From NCBI GenBank assembly GCA_030706665.1, contig JAUZOB010000222.1:1-5619 (forward strand): a stretch of DNA of 5,619 bases, read 5' to 3'. The stretch comes from Bacteroidota bacterium (GTDB lineage Bacteria > Bacteroidota > Bacteroidia > Bacteroidales > Prolixibacteraceae). A program made the position numbers and the translations under genes. Shown here piece after piece: positions 1 to 5,619 of the stretch (the stretch's first letter is position 1; each line of letters begins with the position of its first letter). Below the pieces are notes generated by a model. That model worked only from the letters and a program-made list of their open reading frames with translations, had not been told where the DNA came from and made no database searches.

Positions 1-447
1 ATTGTCCCGGAAAATATCAAGAGCCATGGAAAGACGTCCGTCAAATTCCCGATTCAGTTCTTCCAGATAAAGAGTTGACAGATCTTCATGTGAAACTCCT
101 TCAACAATACTATTTTCCAATACATGTGAAAATGGGCCATGCCCAATATCATGAAGGAGAATTGCAATTGTAACAGCTTCTGCTTCTTCATCAGTAATGT
201 CATGCCCCTTCCCTTTTAAGGCCGAAAGAGCTGAAGTCATAAGATGCATGGCCCCCATGGCATGCTCGAACCGAGTGTGATTTGCTCCAGGGTAAACCAT
301 GAAGGACAGCCCCAACTGTCTGATTCTTCTGAGTCTTTGAAAATATGGATGTTGTATTAGATCAAAATAAATTTCCGAACTTATATTGATAAATCCGAAT
401 ACCGGATCATTTACAATCTTATTTTTATTCGTTTTTGATATTCTCAC
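1..447 (-). CDS. HD-domain phosphohydrolase (COG1078 / YdhJ-like), N-terminal part, runs off the left edge
   Basis: The reverse strand is open for 149 codons, from GTG at 447 to the window edge. The metal-binding pattern of HD phosphohydrolases is clear: 'HTRFEH' at residues 57-62, then 'LLHDIGHGPFSH' at 97-108 with the HD pair at 99-100. In the related dNTPase SAMHD1 the equivalents of H62 and H99/D100 bind the metal; the last ligand, an Asp further on, lies outside the window. The start region ('NDPVFGFINI', then 'HPYFQRLRRI') is typical of Bacteroidota members of about 400 residues. These are soluble enzymes, probably acting on a nucleotide or phosphate monoester, but the substrate cannot be read here. 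No in-frame ATG precedes the conserved part and a stop lies upstream at 496-498, so GTG 447 is the best start. The gene is divergent from rimP. Identity of the family is secure; function is inferred. Confidence 0.93.
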   Translation of the reverse strand, partial: MRISKTNKNKIVNDPVFGFINISSEIYFDLIQHPYFQRLRRIRQLGLSFMVYPGANHTRFEHAMGAMHLMTSALSALKGKGHDITDEEAEAVTIAILLHDIGHGPFSHVLENSIVEGVSHEDLSTLYLEELNREFDGRLSMALDIFRDN

Positions 448-472
448 CCCTTGATCTTTAAGGATTAGACGA

Positions 473-505
473 CAAAAATAGAAATTTTACTTGTAACTAT
501 ACAAA
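473..505 (-). promoter_or_regulatory. Putative Bacteroidota-type promoter for the HD-domain gene
   Basis: On the reverse strand TATTTTTG at 480-473 fits the Bacteroidota -7 box TAnnTTTG. A TTTG at 505-502 lies 21 bp upstream as a possible -33 box. Transcription would start near 466-469, giving a leader of about 20 nt before the GTG at 447. Position and consensus agree well, but the region is A/T-rich, so chance matches are possible and the 21 bp spacing is at the long end. Confidence 0.45.
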
Positions 506-565
506 AGAAATACCTTGATCGCGCCATTCATTTTTTTTCAAAAAGCTGATTTTTAATGCACTTGT

Positions 566-596
566 TTTGTCAATTAAAACTAAAGTTATATCTTTG
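566..596 (+). promoter_or_regulatory. Bacteroidota primary-sigma promoter for rimP-nusA-infB
   Basis: TTTG at 566-569 and TATCTTTG at 589-596 are separated by exactly 19 bp. This matches the Bacteroidota housekeeping promoter (TTTG, N19, TAnnTTTG) with no mismatch. The expected transcription start is about 602-606, which leaves a leader of roughly 50 nt before rimP. It is the only good rightward promoter seen upstream of the operon in this window. Confidence 0.75.
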
Positions 597-618
597 CTGC
601 GAGAAAAAAGACCAGTTG

Positions 619-646
619 TAGGGGACAAGATGTCCCCTATTTTATT
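619..646 (+). terminator. Terminator-like hairpin in the rimP leader (possible attenuator)
   Basis: TAGGGGACA (619-627) pairs perfectly with TGTCCCCTA (631-639) across an AGA loop, giving a 9-bp stem with five G-C pairs. The stem runs straight into a U-rich stretch (638-646, seven U in nine). That is the form of an intrinsic terminator in the rightward direction; the reverse direction has no U-run next to the stem. It lies about 15 nt after the predicted transcription start and ends 16 nt before the rimP ATG, so it would sit inside the leader of the operon. It could be an attenuator, an mRNA-stabilising 5' hairpin or an element affecting rimP translation. The structure is seen directly; its role is inferred. 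Confidence 0.6.
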
Positions 647-655
647 AACTATACT

Positions 656-1120
656 ATGATTACAAAGGGACAAATCCTTGAGATCGTTCAGGAAAAGATG
701 ACAGAAGGGCTTTTCCTGATAAGTGTATCAGTAGGCACAGGCAATCATATTACTGTAATTATCGATGGTGACAATGGTGTCAGCATCGATGATTGTGTTC
801 GGATAAGCCGTAGCGTCGAAGGTAGCTTTGATCGTGAAGTAGAAGATTTCTCTCTGGATGTTTTTTCTGCAGGACTGGGGCAACCCTTTCAGGTGAAAAG
901 ACAATACACAAAAAATTTGGGTAAAGAGATTGAAATCGTTACAAAAACAGGTGAGCATTACGAAGGAATACTGAAGAGTGTTGACGAAATAAAAATCACT
1001 CTTGAATATAGCCTACGTGAAAAAGTTGAAGGTAAAAATAAAAAAGAGCTCGTCACAAAAAACGTAGAGCTAAATTTTGATCAAATTAAAACAGCAAAAA
1101 ATATTATTTCCTTTAAATAA
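656..1120 (+). CDS. rimP: Ribosome maturation factor RimP
   Basis: The 154-residue protein has the usual RimP length and two-part build. The N-terminal alpha/beta domain (about 1-75) carries 'GVSIDDC' (41-47) and 'REVEDF' (60-65). The C-terminal SH3-like domain (about 80-154) ends in 'LNFDQIKTAK' followed by a short beta strand. RimP binds the free 30S subunit in the cytoplasm and is needed for its late maturation. The loop written SPGLDRPL in most bacteria reads SAGLGQPF here (71-78), the form I associate with Bacteroidota. ATG 656 gives the expected N-terminus; the sequence before it is A/T-rich with no Shine-Dalgarno, as is common in this phylum. It is the first gene of the operon, with its stop 7 bp before nusA, and is likely transcribed from the promoter at 566-596. 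A 76-codon reverse frame across it is a shadow. Confidence 0.95.
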   Translation: MITKGQILEIVQEKMTEGLFLISVSVGTGNHITVIIDGDNGVSIDDCVRISRSVEGSFDREVEDFSLDVFSAGLGQPFQVKRQYTKNLGKEIEIVTKTGEHYEGILKSVDEIKITLEYSLREKVEGKNKKELVTKNVELNFDQIKTAKNIISFK

Positions 1121-1127
1121 TTAAACA

Positions 1128-2363
1128 ATGGACAATCTGAATCTGATCGACACCTTTTCAGAATTTAAAGAGCTGAAAAATATAGACCGGGCAACAATGA
1201 TGAGTGTCTTAGAAGACGTTTTCCGTAGTGTGCTCCAAAAAAGATTTGGCACTGATGAAAACTTCGATGTAATTATTAACATCGACAAAGGAGACTTTGA
1301 AATCTGGCGTAACCGAGAGGTTGTTGAAGACGAAGCGTTTTCGGATCCCAACCTGCAGATTCCACTCAGCGAAGCTAAAAAAATCGATACCGAATATGAG
1401 GTAGGAGAAGAAGTTTCGGATGAGGTGAAATTATTTGACTTTGGAAGAAGAACAATTCTTAACTTAAGACAAAACCTTGCTGCAAGGATTCTTGAGCTTG
1501 AAAAAGACAATATATATTCTAAATACAAAACAAAAATCGGAGAGGTAATCACCGGCGAAGTATATCAAATATGGAAACGTGAACTTCTAGTCCTCGACGA
1601 TGAAGGCAATGAACTTATTCTACCTAAAGCAGAACAGATTCCCAGTGACTACTTCCGCAAAGGCGATTCAGTCCGTGCTGTTGTTTATAAAGTAGAACTT
1701 CGCAACAATAATCCGGTAATCATCTTATCCCGTACATCTCCGGTCTTCCTTGAGCGTCTCTTTGAGATGGAAGTCCCCGAAATCTTTGATGGTTTGATAA
1801 CCATTAAGAAGATTGTACGTATGCCGGGAGAAAGAGCAAAAGTTGCAGTTGAATCATATGATGAACGGATTGATCCGGTAGGTGCGTGTGTTGGGATGAA
1901 AGGATCGCGTATTCACGGTATAGTTCGCGAATTACGGAATGAAAACATTGATGTTATCAATTTCACTAACAATACCCAGCTATTTATATCTCGTGCCCTT
2001 AGCCCGGCAAAGATCTCTTCTATCAAGTTGAATGAAGCTGAAAAAAGAGCAGATGTATACCTTCGTCCCGAAGAGGTTTCTTTGGCAATCGGAAAAGGAG
2101 GATTAAATATCCGACTTGCAAGCCAGCTAACCGGTTATGAGATTGATGTATATCGCGAAGTCGCTGAAGATGAAGAAGACGTTAACCTGGAAGAATTTTC
2201 AGATGAAATCGAAGGATGGGTTATTGATGCACTGAAAAAGATTGGGTGTGACACTGCGAAAAATGTTTTAAGCATTCCTCGGGAAGAACTGATCAAACGA
2301 ACAGATCTTGAAGAGGAGACAATCGACGAAGTATTACGCATACTTCGTACTGAATTTGAATAA
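1128..2363 (+). CDS. nusA: Transcription termination/antitermination factor NusA
   Basis: The 411-residue protein has NusA domains in order. The N-terminal RNA-polymerase-binding domain is about 1-130 ('IDTFSEFKELKNIDRA' at its start). The S1 domain is about 137-202. KH1 is about 205-295, with its GxxG loop in 'GMKGSRI' (256-262). KH2 is about 296-345, with 'AIGKGGLNIRLA' (320-331). An acidic linker (346-361) leads to a short helical tail (362-411). NusA rides on RNA polymerase, promotes pausing and hairpin-dependent termination, and joins antitermination complexes. It is shorter than the 495-residue E. coli protein, which has two C-terminal acidic repeats; here there is room for only one short helix-hairpin-helix-like segment, as I expect for Bacteroidota. 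The ATG follows the rimP stop by 7 bp, so the two are surely co-transcribed. No Shine-Dalgarno is evident. Confidence 0.97.
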   Translation: MDNLNLIDTFSEFKELKNIDRATMMSVLEDVFRSVLQKRFGTDENFDVIINIDKGDFEIWRNREVVEDEAFSDPNLQIPLSEAKKIDTEYEVGEEVSDEVKLFDFGRRTILNLRQNLAARILELEKDNIYSKYKTKIGEVITGEVYQIWKRELLVLDDEGNELILPKAEQIPSDYFRKGDSVRAVVYKVELRNNNPVIILSRTSPVFLERLFEMEVPEIFDGLITIKKIVRMPGERAKVAVESYDERIDPVGACVGMKGSRIHGIVRELRNENIDVINFTNNTQLFISRALSPAKISSIKLNEAEKRADVYLRPEEVSLAIGKGGLNIRLASQLTGYEIDVYREVAEDEEDVNLEEFSDEIEGWVIDALKKIGCDTAKNVLSIPREELIKRTDLEEETIDEVLRILRTEFE

Positions 2364-2473
2364 GTTTTTGATTTATAGTTAACAAAGGATTATTTAAACC
2401 TGATTTTTCAAAAATATGGCGAATATTTAGGCGGTTTTGATTTTCTTTGGATATTAAAGAAAGAAAGGGCAAT
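2364..2473 (+). other. nusA-infB intergenic spacer, no gene seen
   Basis: This A/T-rich 110-bp gap holds no RNA gene, no stem with a U-run, and no full promoter. The ylxR and L7Ae-like (ylxQ) genes that sit between nusA and infB in many Firmicutes are absent. A purine-rich stretch at 2456-2469, ending in GGG four bases before the infB ATG, could act as a weak ribosome binding site. Read-through from nusA into infB is the simplest interpretation. Confidence 0.6.
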
Positions 2474-5400
2474 ATGACAGGTAAAGAGACAAAGCGATTA
2501 AGTAAAGTAGCAAGAGAATTCAATGTGGGTATCTCTACCATAGTTGATTTTCTAACCAAAAAAGGCTTTGAGATTTCATCGAATCCAAATAATAAAATTT
2601 CGGATGAAGCTTATGCTATGCTGAAAAAAGAATATAACAGCGACATAAACCTTAAAAAAGAATCCGAAAAATTAAATCTTCGCACTCATCGATTGAAAAA
2701 TGAATCTATTTCAATTGAAGATTTAAAACGTGAAGGTGACGTTGAAGCGGTTGAATCGGACGAAGACGAAGTAATGATCACCGATTTAAGCAGCAAAACA
2801 CGTCCCGAAAAGACTGTTCCTAAAAAGGAACCTGAAAAGGCTCCATTATCTGAAGAACCACATCGCCCTGTCATTGAGGAAACAATCAAGGTCGTTGGAA
2901 AAATTGATCTTGAGAACTTAAAGCCCAAAACAGCACCTGTAAACGAAGAATCTGCAAAAACCAAACCAGTGAAGAAAGAAGTAATTGCAGAAAAACCACA
3001 GAAAGAAGAGCCTAAAACTCCTGAGGTAAAACCAGCAGTTGAGCCAATTGCTGTATCACAGACAAAAACCGAAGAAAAGAAGGTCGAAGAAAAACCTGCA
3101 TTTGTTGCTTCTGAGTCATCCGTAGAGAAGAAAGAAACAAAACCGGAGCAGAAGTCTGAAGTAAAAATAGAACAAAAACCTGAGCCTAAACATCAACACA
3201 AAGTTGAGCCTAAATCAGAACAAAAACAAACTCAGGAACCCGATCATAAATCACAAAAATCAGTACAGCCCCTCACCTCTTCTATGCCCAAGAACGAGGT
3301 AAAACCTGCTCATCCTGTTAGTCAAAAAGACAAACAGGCTCATCCACATAAAAAAGTAGTTGTTGAAAAAGAGCAAGTTGAAGAAGCTGAAGAAAAAACA
3401 CCAAGCGTGCCAGAATTTATTGAGACCAATGTACCTAAAATCGAAGACGAAATCAAAGTCGTAGGCAAAATCGATCTAGAGAGCCTTAACCAAAAAACAA
3501 GGCCTGCCAAGAAAAGCAAAAAACAAAAAGAAGAGGAACGTCGTGAACGCATTCGCACTCAACGTGAAGAGTCTACTAAAGCAGCTCATACTGAAGGACA
3601 ACATGCGACTCAGGACGAAGCACCGAAAGAAGACGACCTCTTTACTCCAGGAGTAACCAAACTTGCCCCTCCGGTTGTTGTGGGTAAAATTGACTTCCTA
3701 CTTCAGAAAAAGAAACCTGGTGCCCCGGGTGCCCCCACTTCATCTTCTGAAGAAAGCGAAAGAGCTAAGAAAAAACATCGTAAAAGAATTCCCAAAGACA
3801 AAGAGCGTGTTAACGTTTCTCCTGACGGAAAACCGGCAGCAATCAAGTTAGCAACTGATGCATCCAGAAAAGCAGGTAGAAAACCGACTCCCGCTTCTGC
3901 TGCTGACAAGAAGAAAAGACTGATCAAAAAAGAAGTCAACGAAGAAGACGTACAGAAACAGATTAAAGACACGTTGGCTCGTCTGACTGCTAAAACAAAA
4001 TCAAAAGGTTCTAAATATCGTCGTGAGAAACGTCAGGCTGTCAGTGAAAAACTGGCTGCAGAACAGGAACGTATCAACGAAGAAAAAAATATACTGAAAG
4101 TTACCGAATTCGTTTCGGTTAACGAACTTGCTACAATGATGGATGTACAGCCCACTCAGGTTATTGCGACTTGTATGAGCCTTGGGATGTTCGTTTCAAT
4201 TAACCAACGACTTGATGCTGAAACCCTTTCTGTCGTTGCTGATGAGTTCGGCTACAAAGTAGAGTTTGTAAGCGCAGACTTTCAAGATTCAATCGAAGAG
4301 GAACATGATAATGAAGAAGATCTGATCACAAGACCTCCAATCATTACTGTCATGGGACACGTTGACCATGGTAAAACATCTCTCCTTGACTACATCCGTA
4401 AGGCAAATGTCGTTTCAGGAGAGGCCGGAGGTATTACTCAACATATCGGAGCATACAGTGTTGCCCTTGAAAGTGGACGTAGAATTACTTTCCTTGATAC
4501 TCCAGGTCACGAAGCATTTACTGCAATGAGGGCCCGTGGAGCTCAGGTAACTGATATTGCCATCATTATTATTGCTGCTGACGATAACATCATGCCTCAA
4601 ACCATTGAAGCAATCAATCACGCTCAGGCCGCCGGTGTCCCCATCGTCTTTGCAATTAATAAAATTGATAAACCAGGAGCAAATCCTGACAAAATCAAAG
4701 AAGCTCTTGCGAATATGAACCTGCTTGTAGAAGAATGGGGCGGAAAGTACCAGTCTCATGATATCTCTGCAAAATCAGGACTTGGCGTAATGGAACTTCT
4801 TGAAAAAGTCGTCCTTGAAGCTGAATTACTTGAATTGAAAGCTAATCCGTCTAAACGGGCGACCGGTTCAGTGATCGAATCCTCTTTGGACAAAGGTCGC
4901 GGTTATGTCGCTACTATCCTTGTTCAGGCTGGTACCTTAAAAGTCGGAGACATGATCCTTGCCGGTCAATATTTTGGCCACGTAAAAGCAATGTTCAACG
5001 AACGAAACCAACGTGTCACCAAAGCAGGACCTTCAGAACCTGTACTGATTCTTGGTCTGAACGGAGCACCTCAGGCAGGTGATAAGTTCAACGTAATGGA
5101 AAATGAGCGTGAAGCTCGTTCAATTGCGAATAAGCGCGAACAGCTCCAACGTGAACAAGGTTTGAGAACTCAGAAACACATTACTCTTGATGAAATCGGC
5201 CGACGTATTGCTATCGGAAACTTCCAGGAACTTAACCTTATCGTTAAAGGGGACGTGGATGGATCAATCGAAGCACTGTCTGATTCACTCATTAAACTTT
5301 CTACTGACGAAATTCAGGTTAACGTTATCCACAAAGCCGTTGGACAGATTTCCGAATCAGACGTTATGCTTGCAACTGCATCGAATGCAATTATCCTCGG

Positions 5401-5619
5401 CTTCCAGGTTCGTCCATCAATGAGTGCCAGAAAATTAGCAGAGAAAGAACAGATCGATATTCGTCTTTACTCGGTTATATATAAAGCAATCGAAGAAATC
5501 AAGGCTGCAATGGAGGGTATGCTTTCTCCTGATATCAAAGAAGAAATTGTTGCCACCGTTGAAGTTGTCGAAGCATTTAAGATCACTAAAGTCGGTACAG
5601 TTGCCGGATGTATGGTTCG
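2474..5619 (+). CDS. infB: Translation initiation factor IF-2, 3' end beyond the window
   Basis: The frame is open for 1048 codons and continues past the edge. IF2 is the GTPase that places initiator fMet-tRNA on the 30S subunit and promotes 50S joining. Domains: an IF2_N-like helical module (about 7-65, 'RLSKVAREFNVG'); a long lysine/glutamate/proline-rich linker (about 100-480) with VVGKIDL blocks at 140, 327-333 and about 402; a basic conserved stretch (487-520, 'KYRREKR'); a second IF2_N module (about 540-600); then the G domain. G motifs are intact: GHVDHGKT (628-635), GITQHIG (653-659), DTPGHEAF (675-682), NKID (729-732), SAK (765-767). Domain II starts about 797, domain III about 903, and domain IV is cut. 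By comparison with E. coli, about 70-75 residues are missing, so the full protein would be near 1120. ATG 2474 is chosen because the conserved N-terminus follows directly; an in-frame TTG at 2447 is a weaker alternative. Confidence 0.97.
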   Translation, partial: MTGKETKRLSKVAREFNVGISTIVDFLTKKGFEISSNPNNKISDEAYAMLKKEYNSDINLKKESEKLNLRTHRLKNESISIEDLKREGDVEAVESDEDEVMITDLSSKTRPEKTVPKKEPEKAPLSEEPHRPVIEETIKVVGKIDLENLKPKTAPVNEESAKTKPVKKEVIAEKPQKEEPKTPEVKPAVEPIAVSQTKTEEKKVEEKPAFVASESSVEKKETKPEQKSEVKIEQKPEPKHQHKVEPKSEQKQTQEPDHKSQKSVQPLTSSMPKNEVKPAHPVSQKDKQAHPHKKVVVEKEQVEEAEEKTPSVPEFIETNVPKIEDEIKVVGKIDLESLNQKTRPAKKSKKQKEEERRERIRTQREESTKAAHTEGQHATQDEAPKEDDLFTPGVTKLAPPVVVGKIDFLLQKKKPGAPGAPTSSSEESERAKKKHRKRIPKDKERVNVSPDGKPAAIKLATDASRKAGRKPTPASAADKKKRLIKKEVNEEDVQKQIKDTLARLTAKTKSKGSKYRREKRQAVSEKLAAEQERINEEKNILKVTEFVSVNELATMMDVQPTQVIATCMSLGMFVSINQRLDAETLSVVADEFGYKVEFVSADFQDSIEEEHDNEEDLITRPPIITVMGHVDHGKTSLLDYIRKANVVSGEAGGITQHIGAYSVALESGRRITFLDTPGHEAFTAMRARGAQVTDIAIIIIAADDNIMPQTIEAINHAQAAGVPIVFAINKIDKPGANPDKIKEALANMNLLVEEWGGKYQSHDISAKSGLGVMELLEKVVLEAELLELKANPSKRATGSVIESSLDKGRGYVATILVQAGTLKVGDMILAGQYFGHVKAMFNERNQRVTKAGPSEPVLILGLNGAPQAGDKFNVMENEREARSIANKREQLQREQGLRTQKHITLDEIGRRIAIGNFQELNLIVKGDVDGSIEALSDSLIKLSTDEIQVNVIHKAVGQISESDVMLATASNAIILGFQVRPSMSARKLAEKEQIDIRLYSVIYKAIEEIKAAMEGMLSPDIKEEIVATVEVVEAFKITKVGTVAGCMV
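2867..2938 (+). repeat. First copy of duplicated IF2 block (VVGKIDL)
   Basis: These 24 codons (IF2 residues 132-155) align without gaps to residues 321-344, with 17 of 24 residues identical by my count. The core is IKVVGKIDLE. In the 16 codons from I138 to T153, at least six differences from the other copy are synonymous, so the copies have diverged in DNA while the peptide was kept. This copy lacks the basic tail that follows the second copy. Confidence 0.8.
2939..3433 (+). repeat. Low-complexity Lys/Glu/Pro-rich linker of IF2
   Basis: IF2 residues 156-320 consist mostly of K, E, P, Q, S and V in irregular short units such as 'EKP', 'KPE', 'EPK' and 'VEPK'. There is no aromatic core or regular heptad pattern, so this is very probably a disordered tether. 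It lies exactly between the two full VVGKIDL copies. The frame stays open throughout, with codon use like the neighbouring coding sequence. Confidence 0.75.
3434..3505 (+). repeat. Second copy of duplicated IF2 block (VVGKIDL plus basic tail)
   Basis: IF2 residues 321-344 form the better-preserved copy. It runs into 'NQKTRPAKKSKKQK' and a charged helix rich in Arg and Glu (about 345-372), which is the arrangement I know from Bacteroidota IF2. A weaker third likeness, 'VVVGKID' (401-407, bases 3674-3694), follows about 60 residues later and continues differently. Confidence 0.8.

Noticed and set aside
531..555. Run of eight T with neighbouring A-run as a terminator
   Set aside because: Only A-U pairing is possible, with no G-C stem, and no gene ends here: both neighbours point away from it.
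448..655. tRNA or small RNA gene in the divergent region, as metY precedes rimP in E. coli
   Set aside because: No cloverleaf-like pairing, no T-loop GTTCRA sequence and no CCA end; apart from the promoters and one hairpin the region is A/T-rich and featureless.
1121..1552. Reverse-strand frame of 143 codons across nusA
   Set aside because: It is serine- and leucine-rich with no recognisable family and lies fully antisense to well-conserved NusA codons; a compositional shadow.
2410..2450. Possible internal promoter before infB (TTTCTTTG at 2442-2449)
   Set aside because: The -7 box has T instead of the key A (TTnnTTTG) and no TTTG lies about 19-21 bp upstream; read-through from nusA suffices.
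2686..2964. Reverse-strand frames at 2686-2964 and 3340-3558 that share a similar peptide (FSRSIFPTTLI / LSRSILPTTLI)
   Set aside because: The likeness is the antisense image of the two VVGKIDL copies in IF2. Codon-position changes fit the plus-strand protein, not the reverse one.
3663..3851. Plus-strand frame of 62 codons inside infB, and a similar one at 5187-5423
   Set aside because: Both are out-of-frame overlaps with infB, with no family resemblance and no ribosome binding site; the IF2 frame explains the sequence.
4415..4759. Reverse-strand frame of 114 codons across the IF2 GTPase domain
   Set aside because: It is antisense to the G2-G4 motifs, whose conservation accounts for the open frame.
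2474..5619. A split or frameshifted infB
   Set aside because: Codon-by-codon reading from 2474 shows one uninterrupted frame through all G motifs to the edge; the missing C-terminus is due only to the window boundary.

Overview
The window is an ordinary but informative piece of core genome, most probably from a Bacteroidota bacterium, order Bacteroidales or close to it. Four things point there: the protein sequence types (the RimP 'SAGLGQPF' variant, the short NusA, the 'RLSKVAREFNVG' start of IF2 and its 'VVGKIDL...RPAKKSK' block); a promoter that matches the Bacteroidota primary-sigma form TTTG-N19-TAnnTTTG; weak or absent Shine-Dalgarno sequences; and moderate-to-low GC with A/T-rich gaps.

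Layout. Positions 447 to 1 (minus strand) hold the first 149 codons of a COG1078-type HD-domain phosphohydrolase, which runs off the left edge. Positions 448-655 are a divergent intergenic region with a consensus-like promoter for each direction. The rightward promoter is followed by a short leader that carries a strong hairpin with a U-rich tail (619-646). Then come three genes on the plus strand: rimP (656-1120), nusA (1128-2363) and infB (2474 to the right edge, incomplete). rimP and nusA are 7 bp apart. nusA and infB are separated by 110 bp of A/T-rich sequence in which I see no gene or convincing promoter.

The plus-strand genes form the conserved rimP-nusA-infB unit that links ribosome maturation (RimP on the 30S subunit), transcription elongation, pausing and termination (NusA) and translation initiation (IF2). 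The IF2 reading frame is open from 2474 to 5619 (1048 codons plus two bases). It holds a complete GTPase domain but lacks roughly the last 70-75 residues, which lie beyond the window. Its N-terminal half is long, lysine/glutamate/proline-rich and contains a duplicated family-specific block.

I found no mobile element, CRISPR array, tRNA, rRNA or unknown multi-gene system. The observations most worth a second look are the terminator-like hairpin in the leader of an operon that encodes NusA, and the duplicated VVGKIDL block in IF2.
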